A DNA stretch of 64,000 nt. It comes from Luidia sarsii. Its lineage: Eukaryota > Echinodermata > Asteroidea > Paxillosida > Luidiidae. Both the position numbers and the translations under genes were made by a program. The stretch spans positions 16,119,242 to 16,183,241 of the forward strand of contig OX465115.1 in the NCBI GenBank assembly GCA_949987565.1. Direction: 5' to 3'. The notes beneath the pieces are model-generated. The model did no database searches, was not told the origin of the DNA, and worked only from the letters and a program-made list of their open reading frames with translations. Every line of letters begins with the position of its first letter. Position 1 is the first letter of the stretch. Below are positions 37,075 through 49,620 of the stretch, one piece after another.

Positions 37075-37196
37075 CCCGTACACTATCGCCATTTTGGAAG
37101 CCCGTCGCCTCCCCGACGGTAAATTCCGCGGCCAATTTTTCATCTTTGCCGGTCGACACGCCACGCAGCCGCCGTCATTCCACCCGTGCAACCCCC
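37075..37196 (+). promoter_or_regulatory. GC-rich candidate promoter or 5' non-coding exon of PRDM2
   Basis: A local GC- and CpG-rich island in AT-rich DNA. It has CGCCATTTTGG (YY1-like) near 37087 and ends at a strong splice donor, CCCCC then GTGAGTATG, at 37196/37197. The next recognisable plus-strand acceptor joined to coding sequence is at 49610/49611. Promoter or exon status is inferred from motifs only. An overlapping 135-codon frame at 37040-37447 reads through the donor and has no recognisable domain. Confidence 0.3.
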
Positions 37197-38524
37197 GTGA
37201 GTATGCACTCTCCTTCACTGTGGTCTTTGTGTGCCGTAGTTCGGGCACTGGGAAAATATTTTGCCTTGGAAAGTGTGACGATGTGCATTTTTTGCAGCGT
37301 CGTCATCTGTACGTGAAGTGCTCTGACAATAGCGTATTCTTTACATGCCAAAAGTTAATAGTGCAAAGTTGCAAACTGGTGTGGCAAGCTATCTTTTTAC
37401 ACAGACCATGTACAACTGAATACTACTGTATATCAGCGGTACGTTGAAGTATTGTGCTCTTATATTTTCACACTGATAGTCAGTGGCCATTGAACTGAAT
37501 TCTGTGTCTAGTTAGCCATGGCGTTGGGGCGTTGCTGAAGTAACTACCCCTAAGTTGAAAGCGAAGTAAAATTTGACCTTGCTGAGTGTGTTGTGCACGT
37601 ACGTGCAGCAACCGTTGTCACGTTATGTAAAGAAGACCGAGTTTTAACACAATAAGCCTATACCGGCCCCGTGTGTAATTCTTAATAACCTACACAGTTC
37701 TATACATATAGTATTATACGTGTTAGCTTATACATGTAGGTCTATCTGAAGTATCTCCTTACATCCCGTTGGCATTATGTAGGGGTGGACGTGTTTATGT
37801 AGAGTTTGCAGATGGCAGTCAGTGTGTGTGTTCTGTGTGGATGTTGCGTATTAATGAATGACTGGTCCGGATTTGTGTGCTAGTGAGTCTCACTCGCGGA
37901 CACTGGCTGTGGCCCACTATGCAACTGTGTGAGTTAAGCGCCATATACAAGTGCTTGTTATTCAGTTGAAATTTAAGCCGGATAGATGTACGGTATATGG
38001 CGGGCACAATGTTTACAAAATCCATAGCACATATGCAGCGCCAGTTTAATCTCTGCCATACATGCACAGTCCTCGCACTAACGTTGAACTGCCTTGCCAA
38101 TCATCTATTCATTTCATGGCATGGATTTTCGGCCTTGCTGTAAAGTAATAATAGGCCTGTGCATTGGGTGAACATTTCGCTGGCAAAACACAATGGGAGA
38201 CCTATTTGTTCTTTCTCCGTTCCGTGTGGACCCCGTCAGGCTGGATTCAATGTGCCCGTTTCGGTTTAGTTAACTGTTCCATGGTCGATCTACGCATCCG
38301 TGTAAAACATCCTTACCATTGATTTCTCCTCCCACGAACCTGTTACGTAATGATGCTTGGTTATTCAGGGTTACTGCTACTAGTAGAGGAAGCACATAAC
38401 CTCTCCATAATTATTTGAACTGAACTTTATGCATATTTTAACGAGTGAAATTGATTGAAATGGCAGTCCCTCGTAAATTACTTCACAGATCAAGGAGATG
38501 ACATTATTCAGTAAGTAATCTCGA

Positions 38525-38577
38525 AATTTAGAATTTTAGAGGGCCTGACGTTTGTACCATAGTAGGACCTTGCTCGG
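38525..38577. mobile_element. diverged GGGCCTGACGTTT repeat copy
   Basis: AATTTTAGAGGGCCTGACG then TTTGTACCATAGTAGGACCT; the right half is lost. Confidence 0.65.
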
Positions 38578-41042
38578 GGGCTCTTTCCTTGCTGTGTTCA
38601 GAGGCATTGTGACTGTGAGAATTGTTAATCAGGTGATGTGTGTTTGTATGTTTGCAATGAGATAACTACATCATTGAAATTGCTCCATTTCTCAATCTGG
38701 AAATGTTATTAATATTGTGTGGTTTGATTTCCGTGTTTTGAATAAACCAATAGGTCCAACTAGTTCCATATTTCTAGTTCTACAATGCACTCTACAAAAT
38801 CTATCTTGTCCTGTATTTTTTTTCTCTACTCAAAAAAGTTCAGGGGAGTTTCAAGATATTTATCATAGATTGGATTCAGTAGATTCCTAAGTAGTTCTCA
38901 CTCATGCGTTGGAGAACAAAGTCACTTGGTCATGGAGTGTTTTTGCCTTGTATGTAGAGTTTTCTAGACCTCTTCCTTGTCGGCTCTGAGGTCAGATGAG
39001 GTAGCGTTGATAGTAACTCTGAGTCGGTACTTGGGGTTTTATTTTTTCTTGCCGTCGCTTCCCCATTCGGAGCTAGCCCAGTGCATCCTGAACCCTGGTT
39101 ATTCCGCATTGCATGGCAGCTCACAGGCACGTCGCACCCTCCCCCCCTTTAGATCCCTTTCTATAATAATGGCCCTGCACTGGGCCATGTACCCTCTTCA
39201 ATAGGGTGCTTTACGGGCGCCATATTGAAGGTCAAAGGTCTGCATGTAAATATCTTGTAGATAACTATAATTTAAATAGGCCTACTGCGTTGATTCAATC
39301 ATGTATAGTAATGGAAATTATTTTTATTCAAGGAAAGTGAAGATAAATTGACTGGACAAGGACATAAACCCGAGCGTCCAGTTTAACCTTTATACCAGTG
39401 TTCTTATACATAAGCCAACTTAAAGGTTAGGGTCTCCCAACTATATAGCCGATCCATCTATCAATATACTGCCGTATATCTCCGTGGATCACTTACCCTT
39501 GACCCTTCCATTCTTCAGATGCAAACCAACATTTAGATGTAAACCCGACATCAGCAATGCGAGGATCACTCCAAGGGATACTACTTCGTCTTTTTAAAAA
39601 CATAGTTTATGCAAAGTGGAAGTCTTAATAGGCCTACCACTTCATGCATAATTTACTTGTTTGGATCTTATACAAATGGGAGTTCCTCTCCTACCCTAAG
39701 CCATCGAAGATAGGTTGGAGTTCCCAATTAAAAGCTGGCAGAGAGGTTTCGGATAAGATCCAGGTCTAGTCAAAGTGTTCATGCATCTCAAATCGAGTAA
39801 TGATGTCTTTCCCAGTTCCCTTTCCTTTATTTCGAATGGTGCCTATCTTAACTTCCCCTGGATCCTGTGTAGGCTTACAGTATGGGGAAGAGGTCTTACT
39901 GCAATTTGTATTGTGGTGTTAATTTAGTTCAATGATAGGTTGGTCCATTTAAATAATTGACAGCTTCTTCCCTCGTTCTGCCTCTCTCTCTCTCTCTCTG
40001 GAATTCGGGTGATGTCAGACACATTTAGCTGGACAAAGATAGACCATGGATAGACTGAGATCGTTTAACAAAACCAATATGATTCTATATACTGTGTGAA
40101 CTGTTCAACATCATCAGTGCTCAACACGCAACCCCACACAGGAATGGTAGTCCTAAAATAGGAAAGTATCGCCGTCCCTTGGAGCCGAATGCTGGCATCA
40201 AAACCAGCCATGCATGTCGTAGCCGAGTCGGTGGGATCCGATACTCTTGGCGAATTTCGTAGGAGTGGCGACCCCTGCGCTTTCCTCCACACCTTTTGCG
40301 TATATCGTACCTGGACTTGTAGGCCTATACTCCACGCAGTTTACTCTCGACCAACTTTGGATTGATCCTTGACCCGAAAGATTTGACTGCAGGGCCCGTC
40401 ACCGCATTGCTTGCACATAATACTCGTATGTAAAGTGTCGGTGTATTGCCCAGTCCTGCATTATGAACACGCGATATGCATGTCATGCGTGCTTTCGGTT
40501 CGTTGCTACGCGTAATGCTCTGTAAACCCCTAATGGGTGCGGTGCGCTGAATCACCTCCCATTGGCCACAGTGCAGAAACCACTTCTCCTGTAAATATTT
40601 CTGTACACTGGAATCTTTAAGGTTTGATGACTGTATTGGAAAGTTGAAACTGTACCTCGAGACTTAATCATTTCCATTCTTAATCATTTCCAAGCCGAGA
40701 ATTCGTGTTTGCTAATCACCCCCATGAACAAAGTCATCCCTAAAACGTGATTTGTCTCAAGTGATTTGCAAGGTCACATTCCTCCAATGTGTCACGAATC
40801 TTCAGCTCGCCACACAACCTGACACACTCAACCGCTGGTTGTCTTGAGCACCATTTATTCAACAATGAGTGTCGAGTCCCAACGACTCATTGGGTAGGCC
40901 TATATTATATTAGTTCCCAGCGGCCATGTTGGCTTACTGCCCTGCACTCGTTGTCATCTATTCGTCATCCACAAAATCATATACGCAATTATTATGCTTA
41001 GTTGAGCCATTATGTAGGGTTTTATTTCTTAAATAAGTCAAG

Positions 41043-41325
41043 CCTCTCGCTTAAGTTTTTTATAATTAGCCCACCGGGCTAGTAAATTGAGTTTTTTGCT
41101 AGCCTTCAGCAAGTTTTACTAGCCCTGTGTAAAAAATATTGAATTTCACACAAGGTTATTAAGTCAAGTAAAGCTAATTATTAGTTTCTACTTTCTCATC
41201 CCCACCCGTATCGTTTTTTGCCTACTTTTTACTAGTCCGCCGGGCTAGCAAAGTGGATCATTTACTAGCCCACAGCTGTTTTTACTAGACAATGACCGTC
41301 GGGCTAGTGCTAAGGTCGAGCTCTG
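41043..41325. repeat. GGGCTAG-rich dispersed-repeat-like segment
   Basis: Contains CACCGGGCTAGTAAA, TACTAGCCCTG, CGCCGGGCTAGCAAA, TACTAGCCCAC and CGTCGGGCTAGTGCTAAGG, i.e. the same word in both orientations over 280 bp, ending AAGGTCGAGCTCTGG. This reads like a composite dispersed element. I cannot name it. Confidence 0.45.
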
Positions 41326-42894
41326 GAGGTAGGCCTACAGTGAATTAAAATCATGTCCATGCATTGTCAATGCGCTTTGAGGGATTTTTAATTTCGTATT
41401 GCGCTATACATTTACGGATTTATTATCATTAGTCCAAACAGAAGACGTTCTGCTTCTCTGATGATAGAAAATTCAATGTGTAATTTGATCGTATTAAGGC
41501 TTGACCACATGCAGATGCCTCCTTATGATTGTAGAAACAAACAAATTGCCCCCCCCCAAAAAAAAAAAAAAAAATACCTACCCTTCTTTGAAATGCCACG
41601 TAATCGGAAGCAGAACTATATGTTGGCCGCATGCCTATTCCTATTGATATGCTTCTAGCCTATAGGCATATACACCATTATTTCACCAGTATACATTATC
41701 AAGCGCTTTGTCACTTTGCTGTTGCTTACAGATCAACACAATTTTGAAAGATAGGATGTATAGAAGTTCGATTAAGTATTTTATTGATAACGCAGTGCAT
41801 GGGCGTATTGTGCATCACCTTGTTCTGTGGTAGCGGGGATCATTTTAAACTGATTAGAATAATTACAGTAAAGAGTGAACAACGGTTAGCACTGTTTGCC
41901 TCATCTCATCCCTACACTATCTATCCCGAGGTGTAGAACAACGAGGTATCAGAACAGCTTCTTCCCTCGTTTAGCCTCTCTCTCGGGAATTCCCTTCCTG
42001 GTTCATGTTTCCCCCAGCCTACGATCTTGCTCTATTTAAGAGGAATGTCAATTCCTATCTCCAGCCTTCCTGAGTCCCTCTATCATCCTTCTTTCCTTAG
42101 CCCTTATCCTTGAGTGGCTTTATAGCCTTGTTTTGGCAATTTTGGATGAAGCAATTCGAACGAGTCTCCCCCTCGTCCTGTTCTTCAATTTTGATAAAGT
42201 ATAGACATGGATTGCAGTCTCGCTTTGCATAAGAAGCGTTTGATGTCGGCTTTGGATGGAGCGTGCCCGACTCAGATTGGATGATTAACCGAGAACTGAA
42301 CCTCGCAACTACAAATGATTCGATAAATCAAGACGGAACTGCAGTGGACATTGCCTACCGCGCTCCATGTGTGTACATTACGTTCCAAAAATTATGTGCG
42401 TTTCCAAAGTTCGATAAACTCTGTAGCCTAAAGGCCTATAATTTATATGGTCCGTTTAGGATGAGTGAAATTTACAACTGAAAGCGGATGTAATTCTTTC
42501 AGTATATTGGGTTATGCATCGTCTGTGACCGTTTGTACACGAATGCAGGAAGTACGTACTGTGCGAGTGCAGTCAACACAAAAATGAAAAAAAAACGGGC
42601 GATGATTTGGCTTTTTCAGTTGCTGGATGTTTACATTATGAAATGAAACACTGCATGTGCTGAGGAGACAGGGGCAATGATTAACACGTGATTAACACAT
42701 GTAGTTCTGCTTGACTTCCGCGTCGGTCTATCGACTGTGTCCCTCGATCGTATTTTATGTGTCACTGTGAGAGACTGAGAATATCTATTCCATGCTTTAC
42801 TTATACAATATTAGTCAGGGATGCTAGGCTGGTTTTACCATAGAGCAAGGAATGACAAGTTGTGTTCAGTGATCAGTTCCCCCGCCCATCGAGT

Positions 42895-43020
42895 TCACCC
42901 CCTTTGGCGAGGTGTCTAGTGTCTCGCACTAAGAGGTGCGTGGAGGCTTGAAGGTCGTGTGTTCGAGTCCAGCCAATGGGGCTTTGTGGTTCTTGTATCT
43001 TTGGAGGTAAGATACTTGAA
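42895..43020. mobile_element. tRNA-derived SINE-like copy
   Basis: Has a tRNA-like head: TCTCGCACTAAGAGGTGCG and then a B-box-like GTGTTCGAGTCC, followed by a shared-looking tail (GGGGCTTTGTGGTTCTTG). No acceptor stem closes, so it is a SINE and not a functional tRNA. Confidence 0.5.
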
Positions 43021-43604
43021 TCACGACTTGCCTGTCTGCATCCTGGGAGTAAACGAGTAAACATGCCGCGTATTATACAGATCAATCTTGGTGTTGGACT
43101 GGTCGATGGGTGCTTATAAGATTAAAATGCATGGTTTCATGGTTGTTCAAAGTTCATTTCATTTATTGATTTTGCAGGTAAAAACTTAATACAAAAAATA
43201 AAATGCAAAAGATGTACATTCAAATACTAAGAAAAACTGTACAAATTTACACGTCAAAATAATATTCAACAACAAAAACCACAAGTAGCACCCCTGCAGG
43301 ATTGAAGAAAAGCAACCTGGTTGTGGTTACTCTTCCTGTTGCTACTTCTACAACCAAAATGACCCTGACACTGACCGATACAACTGACACGCACTCATAA
43401 ACACACACTCAAGCAATCCCATAGGCCTACATACACTACACAGAATGGCAAGACAATTTGCAAACAAAGAAATGAGAATTATCAAACAAACATAGCCTAA
43501 GTAGTTTACAATGCCACACAGAAACTTAAAATAGTGCACTTGAAGAATAGAAGGGGAAAATATATATGAAATTACACAAATAGACAGAGAGTGATATACA
43601 AAAA

Positions 43605-43742
43605 TGTTGCAAACTGCTTACTGACTAAAATTACCAAAATGTAAATCTTAAAATTAAGTGGGCCTGACCTTTCGTTCCTAGCAGGGCCTTTGAGAAATGT
43701 CCTGCTAGAAAGGTCCTGCTCAGGCCCACTAAATTTTAAAAA
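43605..43742. mobile_element. inverted pair of the GGGCCTGAC dispersed repeat
   Basis: Leader (TTGCAAACTGCTTACTGAC, AAATCTTAAAATTAAG), then GGGCCTGACCTTTCG, CCTAGCAGGGCC, and an inverted right half GTCCTGCTAGAAAGG to CAGGCCCACTAAATTTTAA. A deletion in the right arm joins a partial copy. Confidence 0.8.
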
Positions 43743-45664
43743 ATAGACAGAGAGTATGATTATTTCAATAGTTTCAGGCATTATGTCAGTATCTACATAT
43801 CTACATTTTTATATAGAGTCTAGCTGCTGCGCATTATGAATGAGCATCATAATTTAAATTTATTGTTATTCAATTCGGCTGTCCCTATGGAAATAATATA
43901 CTAGCTTTAAGTTATTATCACAGAATGAATTTGATTTTTTTATTGACCCAAAGCTGCTACAATCTTCACGTGAAATGTGATTGTAATGAAATTACAATAA
44001 TTTATTTTCTTTGGAAGGTACATGCTGGTAAGATTTAATTGCATATTAGCACTATAGACACCATCAGTCAATATTTAATTTAATTGATTACAGCACCAAT
44101 ATGGGTGTTAATTCTCAGAAATATGGTTTGTGTTTTTTTACTGAGGGCATGAGTGTACGGTGATTTCTACCTTTTCTAGCCAAATCAAAGGACATCGGCA
44201 GATGAACATAATTTACATGTAGGCCTACATGTGTAATATCAACCATATAGCATGCCGCACACCTGAATGAGCCATTTCCCATGAGTCAATGGCCCAATTG
44301 GGGTAAATTAAAATGCATGTTTGGTAGATTTTCTCCCCTACAAAGTCGGATATTGTTGCCCATAATTAGACATCTTATCATCGGCTTATGTAAAGACACC
44401 CTCGTGCATTAGTTTCTATTTGACGAATGTTCTTTAATGACCGTGTTGTCTACTGGAATCCGATGCACACTTATACAGTACATGAGTACACAAGGTTTGG
44501 AATGTGCAGGCATGTTATCTATTTAGCACGTTCATAATACTCCTTGTTCCCATGTAAAGCATTACGTCTGGTGCGCCAGTGGAGTTCAGAAGGTGATGCG
44601 TAGGTCTACCCGCGCATTATACAGTAGGCCATATTTCTATGAGCGTAAAGCTCGAACTGACTATTGTATTGAGTGACTGAAGGTCATATCGTTATTATCG
44701 ATCAAAAGCACATTTTTTACCATTGCACTCACAGGCACCCCAATCACTCCCGATTTTTTTTTGCTCGCTTCGGCTTGACTGTGCGTGTACCCTATATACT
44801 TGCTATAGACCCTATACGGTACACGCAGGGACACTCGATGACATTACGTGACAAATACTTGGGCGATTGGGCGTGGGGTTGGTCGTTGCTATGTGGCGAA
44901 GGTTCTACTTGTTGGGAGTCAATATGAAGTGGTCGTCATAAATCGTTACCCATTAAGCGCGTATAATATTATGGAGTTTCCGTGTACTGCACGGGCACCT
45001 TGTACGGCAAAATCACAATTTCACCTCAAGAAATTAAGAGTTTCGTCTGACATTTTAGATTATATTCGAGATCATAACTTCGAACTCTGAAAAAGATCAC
45101 TCGAATTATAAAAGGTATACTGTATATCGTAATTGATTCAATTTAAATCAATTGATTCAAAAAAAAAAAAAACAAGACTGACGAATCTGACGAAAATAGA
45201 CAATGGGTCTGTACCGGTTGATCTTACAGCACGTAGGTGGTTCCGTCCACATTGACCATTCCGGGGAGCATGAATGGTAAGTGGAAATACCGGTATGCTG
45301 TCAAAGGTATATGGTATGTTGATGTATACTTTTGAAGGACCTTGGTACTATAGTTATCAGAGTTGCTAGCGTAACTTCCCGTTCCGCAGCCAGGGACGCA
45401 ATGATAGGTATGGTACAGTATTAGAATATTGGACTGCTATGATTGTGTAGTCATAGCGCACGCCACTACTCTTCCATGTGAAGTGGATAACTCATGCTGT
45501 CAGCACGTATACGGTGATGAGAATGTACCGCACTGACTCAATGAGGGTTTGGTCCACGGGGTGTACACGTCATGTAGTCAGCTTCGTATGCACATTACAC
45601 AGTGCTTGGTCCACACCCATGCAGCTTGGGCGAATCCTCTCAACTCTCAATTATTTCTAGTGCA

Positions 45665-45850
45665 GACGTCGATGGTTCAGTACTTAAGACGCCTACATTA
45701 GAAGTTAGGAGTCGTAGGTTCGAATCCCGCTCCTGCTTCCTCCGTATTTTTTCCACCAGGCCATTGGGCAAACGCACTGAGCATGCAGTGCTATATCCCA
45801 GGTCACACGAGGTGATTTCCAGGCAAATTCCAGGCGACAAAAATGCCTAG
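45665..45850 (+). mobile_element. tRNA-derived SINE
   Basis: A-box-like TGGTTCAGTACTTAAGACG followed 30 bases later by a perfect B box GGTTCGAATCC, then a body with CCACCAGGCCATTGGG and CACTGAGCATGCAG. The spacing and boxes are those of an RNA polymerase III promoter derived from tRNA; there is no cloverleaf closure. Its tail word GCACTGAGCA is shared with the copy at 50985. Confidence 0.65.
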
Positions 45851-48224
45851 CAACGGGATCGCTTGGCAATCGCTCCGTGTGACATGCCATGCAATGTACA
45901 GGCAACTTGTACGGTATATATACTATAGGTATCTCGCTGGCGACGTCGAAGCGACCTTATTCGAGTAGATCACCTTTCTACATCCAGGCAACTTTTTCAG
46001 GTGATGTCCAATGAAACACCAATCACTTACGATCAATCACGTGATGTTTTAGACCGGCTGATGTTGTTTTGCAAAAAGATTTCTCGGTCAAGGCGACGAA
46101 ATTCACGTAAATCTGCAAAACCAATGGGATACAAAACGTGGAACTCTTGTACAGAAAAGAGATCAGAAAGCATTTCTCTTGACTTCTACAGATCCATAAA
46201 TAGACTATTCAATTCACTTTTAACCGAATGCACATTACAACTTTATGTCCGAAATTAGAATATAGAAGAGATTAAGTACTTTAGCTTGAAATGAGTATTT
46301 TCAACGTTTGCGACTACGACGCGGATATTTACCACAGCTTCATCTATTTCGTGAAAATACATAAACATTGCGCTGATCTCGCTACTGTTTTGGACAAAAT
46401 AAACGTTCCAAATAACCACGGAACATTATTAGGGTGACCACATGTCTGTCGGAATCTCACATTTTGTTGATAAGTTGCTCTCTATTCCAGTCACCCCCAG
46501 TGTATTTGAAAAAGTTTGTTGCACGTGCGTTGCGTTCGATCGAATGGCCGCGTATGACATGGACGTTGCTTCCACAAAGTACTACTAGTGACGATATTGC
46601 TTGCAACTAAACTATGCGTAAAGTGCCTCGTGTCTCGTGTTGCACTGCTAATGCTATGCTACAGCGCCTTGGTAAACAATAGGGGAAGGATATTCCTAAT
46701 GGTCACTTGGGTGATTGACCGTAATTAGCATCGCCCCGTAAAAGCGAAAGCCGTGTATGGACCGTGCACAGTGAACAACGTACGAAGCCTACAAGGTTGA
46801 CAGCCACGGGGGAGTTGAGGTCACTCGATGCGACATCGTGGTTTCTGCTCCGTCACTGCGGCATTTCTTAGTGCCCGAGGCATGGTACACGATGACGGTT
46901 GTATACGGACTGTACATGGAGTGGTATACACCCTAAGATGATTCATAGAATTTAGATGTAGTCAGTTAAAATAACAACCAAACACGTCACCCTAGTCGTA
47001 GACATACCCTTCATTTACCCATTCATTCAGTCATTCATTCTTATTGAGTGTGAATAATGATAATCATAACCACATCTGGAACTTATGACAACAACCTAAC
47101 TTCTCAAGTATATTGATCCCTCTTATGTTTTCTGATTCCATTTTTGTATGTGGTTGAAAAAGTTGAAACAGTTTTTTAATCCTTTTGTAACTGATTTGTA
47201 TTTTTTTAAATTAAGTGTCCTCTTGAAAAGTCAAAGTCATTCATTCATTCATTCACCCCATCCTTCCATCTATATACCATAATGAATTCATATCCATACA
47301 TAACTAAGTGTGGTAGTGGATTGAGTTATGTCCGACTGTTGGATCTCATAATATAGGGTGAATGTTGGATGCCACTTTGATATTTTTTAACTCGAGAATA
47401 GAACGTTCAATGACAGGGATGTATATGTTGTGTGTGTACAACGCACATGTCTTTGGAAGCTGTACACGGACAAAGCGGCCAAGGTTGGCCAGTAGAACTG
47501 GTATACGGTTATGTTTGAGTCGCCAGAACTGACCAATGACATGCCGCGGTCGCCTGTTGAATATGTATGAGGTATATTACGATTTATGATATGATTTCCT
47601 GAAGATACCGATGCGGAACTAGATTGCCATAATTCAGTTATGAGACACATTATCGCGCTTTATCACGCGCAGAAAGTCATAAGTTCCTGATCAAAGAGAA
47701 AGTCAACAATGTATGATAAGATGACAGCTATATGTAATTGTATGAGGCAAAGTTGAAAGTTATTGCCATAAATTATGTCTTCAAAGAGAATAATGTGTTT
47801 CTGAAATCTTTCATGTGACATGTTCATGTATTGAAATTTAGCCATTAATGGAAAAAACACGTCGAGATCTTCAGTACGTGCTGTGTGGCATATCATGACC
47901 TTCTACCCATCCCATATCATCTTTCATAACCCGTTGACATATTCACAGTCTGCATTTTAGTTCAAAAGCTGAACTATTACAACTGAACGATAAACCATTT
48001 ATATTCATTGCAGTTGACGGTTGGATATTGTTTGGAAATGTCATGCCTTTTTCTTACTCACACAATATGTAGATGTTATCTTAATCTAGTTTACCCTCTG
48101 ACAGTAAATGCATGTAATGAGTCATGGGTCGATGCAGGGTGAGGGAAGAGTTCGTCAGAATCCTCGAAATTAGGTCAATATTGAAATTCAAAATGGAGAG
48201 CATATGTCGCCCAACGAGTGCCGG

Positions 48225-48275
48225 TTTAATCTTTCTCAAGTGCCTTTGAGAAAGGACTTGCTAGGATCAACATTG
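48225..48275. mobile_element. fragment of the GGGCCTGAC repeat (reverse orientation)
   Basis: TCTCAAGTGCCTTTGAGAAAGG, then ACTTGCTAGGATC; it represents the AAAGGC to AGGATC part of the family in reverse and is cut before the GTCAGGCCC end. Confidence 0.55.
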
Positions 48276-49620
48276 TATGTGAAATAAGATTTGAAGGTTT
48301 GCACAGTGTAAAGTATAGGATGTGTGCGGCGACATGTCATCTTTAAAGGCCCAGTACAACATTTGGGAGATCGGAAAACATCGATGTCAACGATTTCCTT
48401 CTAATTTACACAGTTTGTAGTTGGTCATGATAGAATCCTCATGTTGAAATCTTACGGTATGGGATGCTGTACTTCCCTAGAAATCTTCACTCAAACATCG
48501 GCAAATTACTCGCAAGTCATAAACTATTTCTTACACTACAGAATTGTGCAAAAACTGTGACGGTATTTTATCTTTTTCTACTTTCTCAGATGACCATTTG
48601 ACATAAAACCTTCGCAGGATTGCTTTTTGGGGGATGTTTAATGGTTTAACACACAAACTGTGTCAACCTTTTGACCTTCACCAATGTTGCATTGGGCCTT
48701 CAACCACAACAATGGAGGAGTGATAAACAACCAACTAGCCGGCCGTTTTCCGTATGCGTGTACATGTATTAGGTACGTACATGTACGTACACAGTGCGAT
48801 GTGACTCAAGCAAAATTGCGACACAAGCAAAACAGAAGCCAGCGGCGTTAGTGCAGCTGCGTATGGGCGGTTGCCATCAAGAATTGGCAACTTGGTTAGG
48901 TTACACTGCAGAAGAAAGCAGAAGCAAATAGAAAGCAGCTGAACCCATTCCTGGCTATCACATCCAAATCGCTCCACTGAGTTCAGGCGTATAACATGCG
49001 GTTGTAATACCGTTTGCATTGGGCCTATGTACCTTACGCTTGTACAGCGTGGATTCACGCATGAATGCCCAAATCCTCTTGTTTAGATTGCCGGTCGTGA
49101 ATATAGTCAATATACAGCGCTCTCAATTCAGTCCCAACGAAATTTCAAGGCTGCTACTGTACTTGTAGAGAAAACAGCCACATCATCTGTGTTGTGACTA
49201 GCGACTGAGTTGTGTGTTGGGGAGTGGCGTATTCAATGATTGTTGGCCCGTGGTAAATAAGGCGTGTGTTGTTCCATTGTACCTGGGGCGCATTTTAGTA
49301 GTCACAAGCCATAATAATTCATTTGGTTGTATGACATGTTTGCTTTGATGGTTCGGCATTTGGATGTGACCCCGTTATTTCTAATCTTATGGAAATATAT
49401 CACCCAAGATATTCTGAGCCAAATCACTTCTTGTTTGTGACTAGCAACAAATAAACTTCGATGCTAACACCCAGTCACCAGTATTTATCTCATATAGCCT
49501 ATATCGACGGTTGGGACTTGTACCAAATCTGTCACAATTGTTATTAAACCGATGTGTTTTCTTTTTATTAATCGACTGCTTTTGTCTGTTTGGTTTTGAT
49601 TGGCTGACAGAGTCCCCGGC

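Larger units (their letters stand above)
32450..49610. other. 17 kb intergenic or PRDM2 5' region, no coding gene recognised
   Basis: No open frame shows a recognisable domain. Contents seen: dispersed GGGCCTGAC-type repeat copies, two tRNA-derived SINEs, poly-C tracts (34583, 36500-36520, 41551), a GGGCTAG-rich repeat at 41043-41325, and a GC-rich segment near 36890-37200 listed as a possible 5' exon. The region may contain non-coding 5' exons of PRDM2. Confidence 0.45.
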
